63,068 bases of DNA from the IMG/VR virus record IMGVR_UViG_3300025325_000021, positions 1 through 63,068 of that record. One strand, given 5' to 3'. The position numbers and the translations under genes were made by a program. Numbering within the stretch: the stretch's first letter is position 1; every line of letters starts with the position of its first letter. Shown piece after piece: positions 16,688 through 23,336 of this stretch. A model generated the notes under the pieces. The model was not told where the DNA came from, ran no database searches, and saw only the letters and a list, made by a program, of their open reading frames with translations. This stretch comes from a virus.

Positions 16688-17018
16688 AATAGTAAGCCCC
16701 GTTCTCGTTGTCCTCAAAGACACCGACGTAGAAAGCTGCCAGTTGATCGCATAATTCCCCGGCGATCATCTCACAAGACTTGCCTTGAAAATCATAGCCA
16801 AAACCGTTGTGTGGGTACAGACCGTCAAGAGCCGAGCGGATCTCGTTCTGGAGTTCAAAGAACTCGAGTTCCCGATCGCTGCCTCCCACTCTGAACCCGA
16901 CTTTGATGTGCAGGTTATGGCGGTGGGTATGGCGCAAGAAAGATAAGTGTTCCGGCGCTCCCAGCCAGTAATGAAATCCAGGGACGACCAAACGGGCTTG
17001 GATGATGATTCTAGACAT
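16677..17018 (-). CDS. QueD/PTPS-like T-fold protein without the catalytic Cys (113 aa)
   Basis: Matches the 6-pyruvoyl-tetrahydropterin synthase/QueD family in length and zinc ligands: an upstream His in APEHLSF, HRHNLHIKV equivalent to HGHNY-V, ELEFFELQNEI equivalent to the DF-LK stretch, and SCEMIAGEL with the pterin-binding Glu. The Cys normally four residues before HxH is Leu, so canonical CPH4 synthesis is doubtful. It overlaps dpdA and the glycosyltransferase by 8 and 11 bp. It probably binds a pterin or deazaguanine ligand. Confidence 0.7.
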   Translation of the reverse strand: MSRIIIQARLVVPGFHYWLGAPEHLSFLRHTHRHNLHIKVGFRVGGSDRELEFFELQNEIRSALDGLYPHNGFGYDFQGKSCEMIAGELCDQLAAFYVGVFEDNENGAYYYAD

Positions 17019-17886
17019 TTGTTTGATTGTAAAAATATTGCCAGTTATTGCTGTGCCAATTGTAAAGGCGGTAGCCTAACGCAGCCCCTGCCATGTAATT
17101 ATCACGGTCGCCCCGGCGAACCTGGAACCCGTCCGAAACCTGGTTGTGGAGCGTACAGCAGCCGCCTTCCCCCAGCCTGCCAAAACGAATCAACGCCGAG
17201 GACAAGGTCGTATCAATGCTATCGAATAAAGGGTAAGCCAACAAGTAGTAATGCACCCCAAGACCGAGGATGTGAATCCATACATCGGGGTACTTTAACT
17301 TGGCAACGTTTGCCAGGTCCAATATCGTGCGGCGTACGATGTCAGCCTCCATTGCCACGTTGCCAAAAGCAACCCGGTCGTAGTTCTGGAGCAGGTAATG
17401 GAGATACGCGCTGTCATCCCCGACCGGGTGGACAACCGGTATCGGGACGAGTCCTCTCGATTCCATCCGTTCGCGGAGCAGAGTTTTCTGTTCGGTGTTG
17501 CCTATGTCCAGCTCAACGTAACCCCACAGCTTGCCCTCGTATTTATGAAGGAACCTGCAATACTCGTCGAAATATTTAGTCAGTTCGGGGCTGTTTATGT
17601 CGATCCTTCTATCTGCCGACAAAATTGAAAAAGTCCCCTCCCGCGCCATCTTCATGTAAATGCCATGCGTCCCGGAGTCGATCAATATCCGATCTTCCCT
17701 GCGAATAGAATGTTCCAAGTACTCGAAATCTTTTGGAGAGTCAAGCTCGTAGTAGGAGTACAAGTAATTGTTCTGCAAACCCATGTCCGCCAGGTAGGTA
17801 AGGGTCGCGTTAAACACCAGTTTGCCGGGCGTGTCCGCTTTCCCGCCGCCAGTAACTTTCTTATTGCTTGACGATAGCTGATTCAC
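17011..17886 (-). CDS. dpdA: DpdA-like DNA guanine transglycosylase (291 aa)
   Basis: A TGT-superfamily paralogue of the DpdA group, which exchanges guanine in DNA for a 7-deazaguanine. Visible marks: RILIDSGTHGIY (active-site DSG near residue 70), WGYVELDIGN, a VHPVGD strand, RVAFGNVAM, and HILGLGVHYYLLAYPLFDSID (barrel strand with His-Gly-Gly and Asp-Ser; read as separate short motifs). A GTG start at 17886 with AGGGTG upstream is used; it overlaps the ParB-like gene by 26 bp. The length fits compact phage DpdA proteins. Confidence 0.8.
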   Translation of the reverse strand: MNQLSSSNKKVTGGGKADTPGKLVFNATLTYLADMGLQNNYLYSYYELDSPKDFEYLEHSIRREDRILIDSGTHGIYMKMAREGTFSILSADRRIDINSPELTKYFDEYCRFLHKYEGKLWGYVELDIGNTEQKTLLRERMESRGLVPIPVVHPVGDDSAYLHYLLQNYDRVAFGNVAMEADIVRRTILDLANVAKLKYPDVWIHILGLGVHYYLLAYPLFDSIDTTLSSALIRFGRLGEGGCCTLHNQVSDGFQVRRGDRDNYMAGAALGYRLYNWHSNNWQYFYNQTNV

Positions 17887-18778
17887 CGTACACCCTGAGC
17901 GCGCTTTGTAAGATCAATCCTGCCAGTTGCAGATCGGGCTGGACTAAAAAAAGATCGGTCGTCGCAGCTATCTTTGTAGTAAAGATCAAGGGACCTGGAA
18001 GGGGAATAAAGAGCATGTCCGGTTTCATCCGAACCGTATAGATCTGCCAGTCTCGAAAAACGTCGAGGATCGCCAAAAAATGCCGGCCTGCGATCAAGTA
18101 AATATCTCCCTGTTCTGCGTCCCCTTCGCTTGTATGTAAGCCAAAATCCTTGAATTTGTCCAGGAGCAGTCCGCGGGCTTCGTCCGGCGTCAATTCCTGG
18201 TTCATCGCCGCGATAATTGCAGCAATGTTGTTCAGGTCCTGCAAATCCACAGATACGGGCATCGTCGATCCAGTCGGGTCTTCCAGGGCAAGAGTTTCGA
18301 GCACCTTGTAATAGCCCTGCGCATCCCAGAGGCGCATGATCTCGGAGATTTCAAAGTCTCCACCAGACATCGTCAGGTTGTTTGCGTCGATGGCGTAACT
18401 GCGTGCAAGAGCCTTGCTGGCTGCGTCCGTGCCAACGACGAGAGGCATAGCCCAATCCCCTGTCTCGATTACCTTCGCTAATCCCCTGGGGAGAAGCATC
18501 CTTTGCTGCTCCATCTTGAAAAGAGCCTCGATCCTGCCATTGCCGGATTTAATCCCACCATCCCCGCCGGAGACGTTAGTCAACTGGCCGTCGAACTTCG
18601 GCAAGTCCTGGAACCCATGTTTGACGATAGAGGCGATCACCCCCCCAATGTCGTGCAGCTTCGGGTTTTCGTCCCACAGCAGACCAATAGCGTCCTTGAC
18701 CCTGACCCAGATCAATTGAGGGGGATCATTAAATTCCAGTGTCGAGATATCGAGTTGGCGATCCAACGAGGAAGCCAT
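17861..18778 (-). CDS. ParB/Srx-fold protein, DpdB-like partner (305 aa)
   Basis: The ATG at 18778 has GAAGGGAAA just upstream. An N-terminal ParB-type region: DIGGVIASIVKHGFQDLP, then GGIKSGNGRIEALFKM, where GNGR is the ParB/sulfiredoxin nucleotide-binding Gly-x-x-Arg motif. The remaining 170 residues are mixed alpha/beta. In bacterial dpd clusters the ParB-like ATPase DpdB works with DpdA to insert preQ0 into DNA; the overlap with dpdA here suggests the same partnership. First gene of the operon, behind a minus-strand promoter. Confidence 0.65.
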   Translation of the reverse strand: MASSLDRQLDISTLEFNDPPQLIWVRVKDAIGLLWDENPKLHDIGGVIASIVKHGFQDLPKFDGQLTNVSGGDGGIKSGNGRIEALFKMEQQRMLLPRGLAKVIETGDWAMPLVVGTDAASKALARSYAIDANNLTMSGGDFEISEIMRLWDAQGYYKVLETLALEDPTGSTMPVSVDLQDLNNIAAIIAAMNQELTPDEARGLLLDKFKDFGLHTSEGDAEQGDIYLIAGRHFLAILDVFRDWQIYTVRMKPDMLFIPLPGPLIFTTKIAATTDLFLVQPDLQLAGLILQSALRVYGESAIVKQ

Positions 18779-18808
18779 TTGTTTCCCTTCTCTGATGTGC
18801 CTCTCGGG

Positions 18809-18838
18809 ATGATACATCAGAAATGGGCAACCTGTCAA
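18809..18838 (-). promoter_or_regulatory. Promoter of the deazaguanine operon
   Basis: On the minus strand TTGACA (18833-18838) and TATCAT (18809-18814) are 18 bp apart, about 30 bp upstream of the ParB-like start codon. The promoter is divergent from early-type promoter P2, whose -35 begins 22 bp away. It differs from the six early copies in spacer and leader. Confidence 0.6.
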
Positions 18839-18859
18839 GAACTGCTGTCAGATTGATAC

Positions 18860-18888
18860 TTGACATATTTTCTCAAATGGGATACAAT
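18860..18888 (+). promoter_or_regulatory. Early-type promoter P2
   Basis: TTGACA at 18860-18865 and TACAAT at 18883-18888 with a 17-bp spacer containing TTTTCT, followed by AGGACAACAGATCA and AGAAAGGA. It starts the main rightward region. Confidence 0.85.
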
Positions 18889-18926
18889 ATTACCAGGACA
18901 ACAGATCAGAGAAAGGACAGAGACCA

Positions 18927-19202
18927 ATGACTTGCAAAAACGGTTTTTTAGAGGAAGACGGCTACTGCACCCAATGTGGACAGAACCATTGGAAGAACCA
19001 GAAGAAACGCAGCTACGCCCCCCCTGCCCCGTCTGCAAAGGAAAAAACCAATGAAAACAAGGAAACTCAAAATCCAACCAGCAGGCGACCTGTATCGCCA
19101 GGCTACCGGCCAGCAAGCGGAGAAGTCCAGCCTGACGCTCTCCGGGAACTGGCTCCGGGAGCTCGGTTTTTAACCAGGCGAATACGTCATCATAGAAACT
19201 AA
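18927..19202 (+). CDS. Small zinc-ribbon-like protein (up to 91 aa)
   Basis: Begins at the first ATG after promoter P2 with AAAGGA upstream. The first 20 residues hold three Cys (MTCKNGFLEEDGYCTQCGQ) that could form part of a zinc knuckle. From about residue 40 the frame overlaps the SymE-like frame and its composition degrades, so the natural C-terminus may have been lost. Function unknown. Confidence 0.45.
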   Translation: MTCKNGFLEEDGYCTQCGQNHWKNQKKRSYAPPAPSAKEKTNENKETQNPTSRRPVSPGYRPASGEVQPDALRELAPGARFLTRRIRHHRN

Positions 19203-19239
19203 GCCGGGAGAGGTTACCATCAAAAAAATTGCCCCTTGA
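19051..19239 (+). pseudogene. SymE-like toxin interrupted by one in-frame TAA
   Basis: From the ATG at 19051 (AAAGGA upstream) the frame reads 40 residues ending SLTLSGNWLRELGF, then TAA at 19171-19173, then continues PGEYVIIETKPGEVTIKKIAP to TGA at 19237-19239. Joined across the stop this is the SymE antitoxin-fold toxin pattern (LSGxWLxxxGFxxGxxVxV, then GxxxI) at its usual small size. The stop replaces a single residue between GF and PGE. A point nonsense mutation, strain variation or sequencing error are possible. The final stop overlaps the -35 box of promoter P3. Confidence 0.6.
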
Positions 19240-19264
19240 CAAATTTTCTCAAATGGGATACAAT
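19236..19264 (+). promoter_or_regulatory. Early-type promoter P3
   Basis: TTGACA at 19236-19241 and TACAAT at 19259-19264, 17-bp spacer with TTTTCT. Leader AGGACAACAGATCA followed by GAGAGGAGA. It lies only 376 bp after P2 and resembles it closely through the -10 region. Confidence 0.85.
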
Positions 19265-19304
19265 ATTACCAGGACAACAGATCAAACGAGAGGAGACAAC
19301 GACA

Positions 19305-19782
19305 ATGACCAAGAAATGCTACACCCTACCGACCGGAATGAGTTCCAAAGCTGATCAATGATCTCCTGGAGGCCGGACAGACCTACTCCGCCAGCCTGCT
19401 CAACAAGAACCTGTTCGATTGGGCACGCTACCAGATCCGCAATGACCTGGGATGCGATATCTTCGGCGCACTGGTGTACGAGTTGGAAACAGTCGCTACC
19501 CTGCATGGGGAAACAGCCGATCTCCGAAGGGAAATTGAAGTCTTCTCGACCCGTTACGATGAGCGTATAAAACTCTATGAGGAGCGCATCAAGCAATATG
19601 AGGATCGGATCGAAGCACAGAAAAGCAACAACAATTTCATCTCGGAGCAGTTCGAAAAATGGCGCGATATCGCAGAACAGAGATACGCCGAGGCCGTTGA
19701 AGCACAGCGACAGGTGCAAGACCTGGAGTTGGCAGTCATCCGGCTCAAAGCTAAGCTGTACGACCTGGAGGTGACCAAGTAA
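19305..19782 (+). pseudogene. Coiled-coil protein with an apparent frameshift
   Basis: The ATG at 19305 after P3 and GAGGAGA opens MTKKCYTLPTGM and then stops at 19359-19361. A second frame open from 19342 to 19782 reads VPKLINDLLEAGQTYSASLL and onward through a long coiled coil (about residues 60-150). Dropping one base near 19341 joins them into one protein of about 159 residues. This is either a real frameshift, a programmed +1 event or an assembly error. Without it, translation could start only at the internal ATG at 19474. Confidence 0.55.
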
Positions 19783-19795
19783 AGAGATACCAGAA

Positions 19796-19829
19796 GAGGA
19801 GCGCCGGAGCTGCCTTCCCGGCGCTCCTC
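19796..19829 (+). terminator. Strong 12-bp hairpin after the coiled-coil gene
   Basis: GAGGAGCGCCGG (19796-19807) pairs with CCGGCGCTCCTC (19818-19829) across a 10-nt loop. There is no T-run, so it may be a structural or processing element rather than a classical terminator. It directly precedes the three-way-junction candidate. Confidence 0.5.
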
Positions 19830-19843
19830 CTGGCTTCGCCGGT

Positions 19844-19913
19844 TCCTGCCCGCTGCCTCAGGGCGACAAAGAGGCGATGGGGATGAGAGCCACGACATCC
19901 CCGGCGGGCAGGA
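19844..19913 (+). ncRNA. Candidate three-way-junction structured RNA
   Basis: Three strong nested helices lie in 70 nt: P1 TCCTGCCCGC/GCGGGCAGGA (19844-19853 with 19904-19913), P2 GCCTC/GAGGC (19855-19859 with 19871-19875, 11-nt loop) and P3 GGGGAT/ATCCCC (19879-19884 with 19897-19902, 12-nt loop), joined by 1-3 nt linkers. Complementary GGC and GCC triplets in the two loops could form a kissing contact. It sits about 30 nt upstream of the 19944 start codon, so it could be a leader element, a small RNA or a packaging/replication structure. No known family recognised. Confidence 0.55.
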
Positions 19914-19943
19914 GCTTACGAGACTCCAGAAAGGGAGAACAAG

Positions 19944-20207
19944 ATGACAGAGAACGAAATGACGAATGGGGTAATAATCCTGGTCAAAGGAATGAGCTTT
20001 CCCCCGGGAACCAGAGTTGAGCGTGTCGGGGATTGGGTGTGGATCACCTTCCCCGAAAAGCCTTCCCTGGAGACCAGGGCAGCGTTGATCTCAGCCGGGT
20101 TTCACTGGATCGCCAAGCGCAGATCATGGGCGCATAACTGCGGCGTCAGGAGCGGCGGGAGCGAGAAAGATCCGAGGGAGAAATACGAAACGGAGGTAAT
20201 GCTATGA
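19944..20207 (+). CDS. Unknown protein with a HARP-like beta-beta-alpha-beta motif (87 aa)
   Basis: A GGGAGAAC ribosome site precedes the ATG. The core (DWVWITFPEKP, then ALISAGFHWIAKRRSWAH) resembles the repeat seen in the N-terminal part of the SNF2 helicase at 30875 (VKFPGKP, then PGWKWHPERNDKAWSVP). The shared motif may be a DNA-structure-binding fold. It overlaps the next gene by 4 bp. Function unknown. Confidence 0.6.
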   Translation: MTENEMTNGVIILVKGMSFPPGTRVERVGDWVWITFPEKPSLETRAALISAGFHWIAKRRSWAHNCGVRSGGSEKDPREKYETEVML

Positions 20208-20614
20208 AATTTCATGTCCTGGGAGAAAGACCCAAAATGACGCCGAATGGCATCGCCATCCCCGCGGAGTGGACCATCTTCAACGCCCCGCGACCGCTTT
20301 ATGCCGGGAGCGTGACCATCCAAAACGAGGCGGGTGTATCGGTAGAAAAATACCTGGAATGGCAAGGGAAATTCCTGCACGGCATTTTCTATGCAGCCGT
20401 GGGACCCAATAACAGTTACGCCATCAAGCGCAACCAGGAGCTTGACGGGTGGGAGATCGTTTATCACAGCCGCGATTACCTCATGGCCTGGGCGCAACGA
20501 TATTATGAAACCCACTATCAGATCGAGGATATCACCCAGCACGAGGCGTTCGACGAGCGCCATGTATTGAGCTTCGTACTCGATAAACTTCAAGAACAAG
20601 AAAGGGAAATGTAA
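20204..20614 (+). CDS. Unknown protein (136 aa)
   Basis: ATG overlaps the upstream TGA (ATGA), indicating coupled translation. An aromatic-rich alpha/beta protein (SYAIKRNQELDGWEIVYHSRDYLMAW as scattered landmarks) with a helical, charged C-terminus. No family recognised. It precedes the LPETG protein by 2 bp. Confidence 0.6.
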   Translation: MKFHVLGERPKMTPNGIAIPAEWTIFNAPRPLYAGSVTIQNEAGVSVEKYLEWQGKFLHGIFYAAVGPNNSYAIKRNQELDGWEIVYHSRDYLMAWAQRYYETHYQIEDITQHEAFDERHVLSFVLDKLQEQEREM

Positions 20615-20616
20615 AA

Positions 20617-21060
20617 ATGAATACCAGAGGGCGGATTCAAGCAACAATCCTGTTTATAGCAATCTTGATTTTGGCGGCGCAGAGTACGGTCAGCGCTGCC
20701 TGCCCCGGCTGTCCGGTTCCCACAAAAACCGTTCAGCCGAGCACGACCCATACGGAGACGCCGATCCCCAGCCTGACGGCAACGGAGACAGTCATCCCCA
20801 GTCTAACGGCAACAGCCAGTCCGGACCCAACAGCGACGGAAACGGTCGTTCCCAGCTTGACGGCGACGGCCACAGTAAGCGATAATCCAATCGGCGAAAC
20901 GCCGCAACCAAAAGCAACCGTCACTGCCCTGCCCGAGACCGGGATATTCGATGGTGACATCGGATTCAACGGGCTGGTACTGCTCGGACTGGCGTTTGCT
21001 GGACTGGCGCTGATTGCCAGGGCGATCAGGACAGAGGTAAATCGTGTACGTCGTAACTGA
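20617..21060 (+). CDS. Secreted Thr/Pro-repeat protein with LPETG sortase signal (147 aa)
   Basis: A signal peptide (about residues 1-28: Arg-rich start, ILFIAILILAA core, AxA-type end), then a CPGCP motif and a low-complexity wall-spanning stretch with three copies of PSLTAT. It ends with ALPETG, a hydrophobic helix (VLLGLAFAGLALIA) and a basic tail, the three-part sortase-anchoring signal. If processed, it would be displayed on the host cell wall during infection, for example to block receptors. The start is 2 bp after the upstream stop with AAAGGGAAA upstream. Confidence 0.75.
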   Translation: MNTRGRIQATILFIAILILAAQSTVSAACPGCPVPTKTVQPSTTHTETPIPSLTATETVIPSLTATASPDPTATETVVPSLTATATVSDNPIGETPQPKATVTALPETGIFDGDIGFNGLVLLGLAFAGLALIARAIRTEVNRVRRN

Positions 21061-21250
21061 GACTGCGTTCATTGCCATGTTCATCCTGGCAGGGATCGGG
21101 CTTTTGACGCTCATGGTCATCGCTGATCGCGAGCTTGCCCGTGTCGATTGGCACTCCCTGTTCCAAAAAATCCTAAAGCAGATAATTGAAACCCTCCTGA
21201 CTGTCGCTGATACTCTGGAGGAAAAAATCGACGAAAGGACAAAACCATGA
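21044..21250 (+). CDS. Small membrane protein (68 aa, GTG start)
   Basis: The GTG at 21044 overlaps the LPETG gene by 17 bp; AGAGGT lies upstream. One transmembrane helix (AMFILAGIGLLTLMVIA) followed by an amphipathic charged helix facing the cytoplasm. Overlap with the next gene is 4 bp. A partner of the surface protein is possible from gene order only. Confidence 0.6.
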   Translation: MYVVTETAFIAMFILAGIGLLTLMVIADRELARVDWHSLFQKILKQIIETLLTVADTLEEKIDERTKP

Positions 21251-21957
21251 ACCTGAGAAAAATAGCTCTTGAGGAATGGGCAAAAACCCAGCATGACCGC
21301 GAAGAACGGGACAGCGAGGATCGCGAAAGATTCCGAGCCTACGCTGCAAGGAAGCTCTCTGATATGCTGAGGGTAGATGCTCAAGAGATCATCAAGAACG
21401 TAAACCTGGACAACCAATTCCTGGTCGGGGAGCTGCTTATCCAGGCTAGGCGCGTCGCTTCGGGCGAAGTTGATTTCAGAATCCTTCTCCCCTGCCCCGA
21501 CTGTGGACTCAACGTCTGGTCACGCCCGTTCTACGGGCTGAGCGACCTGGGAGAGGTCATCGAGAACAGCATCACCGATTATACGCACGTCTGCAGAAGT
21601 GAAGCTGTCCACAAACCGAGCTGGATGATCACCAGCGATGAAATCGACATTGCGTATAACGAGCTGCTTACCGCAACCGTATCCCACCGCAAGGCGCAGA
21701 CGGAGTACCAGGATCACCGCGAGGCCCGTAAGAAAACCTACCTGCTCAAGCTCGCCTCCGGGGAGATCGTCGGCAAAAACGAGAACGAGCGCGAGGCTGC
21801 CCACCGAGCCTTCGATCCCCTGCTTTACGCGGACGAGGAAACTGCCCGCGAGTTCGCCGCCAATGCAGAATTGACTTACGAGATGGCAAAAATCCGTGTT
21901 GGGCGCATCCGCGCCCTGCTCGCCTTTGCCCGCCTTGATATCCTGCCGGAGCCATGA
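21247..21957 (+). CDS. Unknown protein with partial zinc site (236 aa)
   Basis: Highly charged helical ends flank a central LPCPDCGLNVW Cys pair with a later single Cys (HVCRSE), which may bind zinc. The C-terminal half is helical (EYQDHREARKKTYLLKLASG region). No family recognised. Last gene of its unit, followed by a terminator. Confidence 0.6.
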   Translation: MNLRKIALEEWAKTQHDREERDSEDRERFRAYAARKLSDMLRVDAQEIIKNVNLDNQFLVGELLIQARRVASGEVDFRILLPCPDCGLNVWSRPFYGLSDLGEVIENSITDYTHVCRSEAVHKPSWMITSDEIDIAYNELLTATVSHRKAQTEYQDHREARKKTYLLKLASGEIVGKNENEREAAHRAFDPLLYADEETAREFAANAELTYEMAKIRVGRIRALLAFARLDILPEP

Positions 21958-22007
21958 TATAATTACTGCCGTCTGTCTCCGTGGGGGCGAGACTGATCTG
22001 TGTCCTA

Positions 22008-22041
22008 GCCCGGCGGCTTGATCCCCGCCGGGCGCTTCTTT
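22008..22041 (+). terminator. Rho-independent terminator
   Basis: A 9-bp GC-only stem, GCCCGGCGG (22008-22016) with CCGCCGGGC (22025-22033), followed by GCTTCTTT. It ends the 19944-21957 unit just before promoter P4. Confidence 0.8.
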
Positions 22042-22055
22042 GTCAAGATTGCCCC

Positions 22056-22084
22056 TTGACATATTTTCTAATCTAGGCTATAAT
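22056..22084 (+). promoter_or_regulatory. Early-type promoter P4, now separated from its gene by an IS element
   Basis: TTGACA at 22056-22061 and TATAAT at 22079-22084, 17-bp spacer with TTTTCT, leader AGGACAACAGATCA and GAAGGAGA ribosome site. In the other five copies a start codon follows soon after; here an IS200/IS605-type element begins about 15 bp after the ribosome site. Confidence 0.85.
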
Positions 22085-22126
22085 AAATTCAGGACAACAG
22101 ATCAAACGAAGGAGACCTAAGTAAAC

Positions 22127-23333
22127 TACGTCCCCGCTGAAGCGGGGAGCATTTGGACCTAACCCGAAAGGATTGATCCCAACGGTTGGTTTACAACAGC
22201 CCTGGCTGCAATATTTACAGCCGCATTGTGGTCCGCTGGCGCAGAGTAACCACAGGACACACAGGAGAAAGTAGATTGATTGGGTCGATTTGCTTTATCA
22301 ACACAACCACATACCGGACAAGTCTGGCTTGTGTATTTCGGATCAACGAAGATCACCGGAACACCCGCCAGCTCAGCCTTGTAAGCAATATAGCTCCGAA
22401 GCTGATAGAACGACCAGTTAGCGTGCTTGCTTCTCTGCTTGCGTCTAACAGGAGCCTCACGGATTCCGCTCAAATCTTCAAGAGCGATAGCCCGTTGAGT
22501 GTCTTGCGCTTTTTGAACAAGACGCTTGCTGATCGTGTGGTTGGTATTACTTTGAAACCTGGCCTGCTTGCCGGAGATTTTCTTGAGTTTATGTTTTGCC
22601 GATTTGGTTTGCTTCTTCTGAAGGTTCTTACGGCGATGCTCGAATTTGCGGCGGTTATCATCGACTACCTCGCCGGTGAACTGCTCACCGTCGCTATCAA
22701 CTGCCAGATTGACTATTCCAAGATCACAACCGAGAACGTCGTGAACGTCCTGCGGTTCTGGCGTCTCAACGTCACAGGTGGCAAGCAAGTAGAAATCGCC
22801 TTTGATAAGAGCGAGATCGCTTTCTCCACGCTGGCCCTGAAGCATCTCTTTTTGTCTTGCCCCGCAAACAAACGAGACGCGCTGGCGACCTTCGACCGTC
22901 CAGATCGAGACCTCATACAGGTCAACGTACCACTTAAGAATACGACTATCGAAAGCAATCGCTCCGGTCGATTTAAAAGTCCGTCTCACTTTTCGGTCGA
23001 TCTTATAGCTGTCAACAACCTTGGAGATGCAGCGGATAACAACCTGAGCGGTGAGGTTGAATTGTTCACGAACGTCGTAGTAAACCAATTTGTGCAGCGG
23101 TACACGGGAAAATCTTTTATGCTCCCATGCCTGTTCGGAAATATAGTTGCAAGCAGCATTAGCCGTCTCAAGCGTTTGTTTGAGAGCAGAGAATTGTTCA
23201 GGTGTTGGTTGAAGCTTGACCTTTGCGGTGAGTTTCATACCCGTATTATATCACAGTTCGTCAATCTGTTGAAAGTAAAGGAGGCCGCTTTCCTCTCCCC
23301 CATGAATGGGGGAGTGTCCAGCGGAATTTTTCT
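22127..23333 (-). mobile_element. IS200/IS605-type element with tnpB, no tnpA (element 1)
   Basis: About 1.2 kb oriented on the minus strand. The right end (low coordinates) has the hairpin CCCCGCT-GA-AGCGGGG (22132-22147), the left end (high coordinates) has CTCCCCCAT-GA-ATGGGGGAG (23295-23314). The only gene is tnpB. The element abuts the ATG of the rightward gene at 23334 and lies between that gene and promoter P4 with its ribosome site. Exact ends are approximate. Two shorter relatives occur near 33.8 and 43.8 kb. Confidence 0.8.
22159..23238 (-). CDS. tnpB: TnpB RNA-guided nuclease (359 aa)
   Basis: Full-length IS605-family TnpB. RuvC residues are visible: Asp in GCDLGIVNLA, Glu in ALEDLSGIRE, Asp in PADHNAAVNIA. 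The zinc finger is CPVCG with CVSCG. The N-terminal region (MKLTAKVKLQPTPEQ) is the normal wedge/REC start. All active residues appear intact. No TnpA lies nearby, so movement would need a transposase in trans. TnpB proteins cut DNA matched by an omega-RNA made from the element's right end. It is antisense to surrounding early genes. Confidence 0.9.
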   Translation of the reverse strand: MKLTAKVKLQPTPEQFSALKQTLETANAACNYISEQAWEHKRFSRVPLHKLVYYDVREQFNLTAQVVIRCISKVVDSYKIDRKVRRTFKSTGAIAFDSRILKWYVDLYEVSIWTVEGRQRVSFVCGARQKEMLQGQRGESDLALIKGDFYLLATCDVETPEPQDVHDVLGCDLGIVNLAVDSDGEQFTGEVVDDNRRKFEHRRKNLQKKQTKSAKHKLKKISGKQARFQSNTNHTISKRLVQKAQDTQRAIALEDLSGIREAPVRRKQRSKHANWSFYQLRSYIAYKAELAGVPVIFVDPKYTSQTCPVCGCVDKANRPNQSTFSCVSCGYSAPADHNAAVNIAARAVVNQPLGSILSG

Positions 23334-23336
23334 ATG
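23277..23336 (+). promoter_or_regulatory. Shine-Dalgarno carried by element 1 and bridged by a hairpin to the next start codon
   Basis: AAAGGAGG (23277-23284) is followed by CCGCT (23285-23289), the 9-bp element hairpin, AGCGG (23320-23324), nine bases and the ATG (23334-23336). Linear spacing is 49 nt, too long for initiation; with the CCGCT/AGCGG helix folded, the effective spacing is 9 nt. Element 3 shows the same arrangement with a different helix. Confidence 0.6.

Noticed and set aside
19171-19173. Stop-codon reassignment (TAA as a sense codon) in this phage
   Set aside because: Many other genes end in TAA at sensible places, so the SymE interruption is treated as local.
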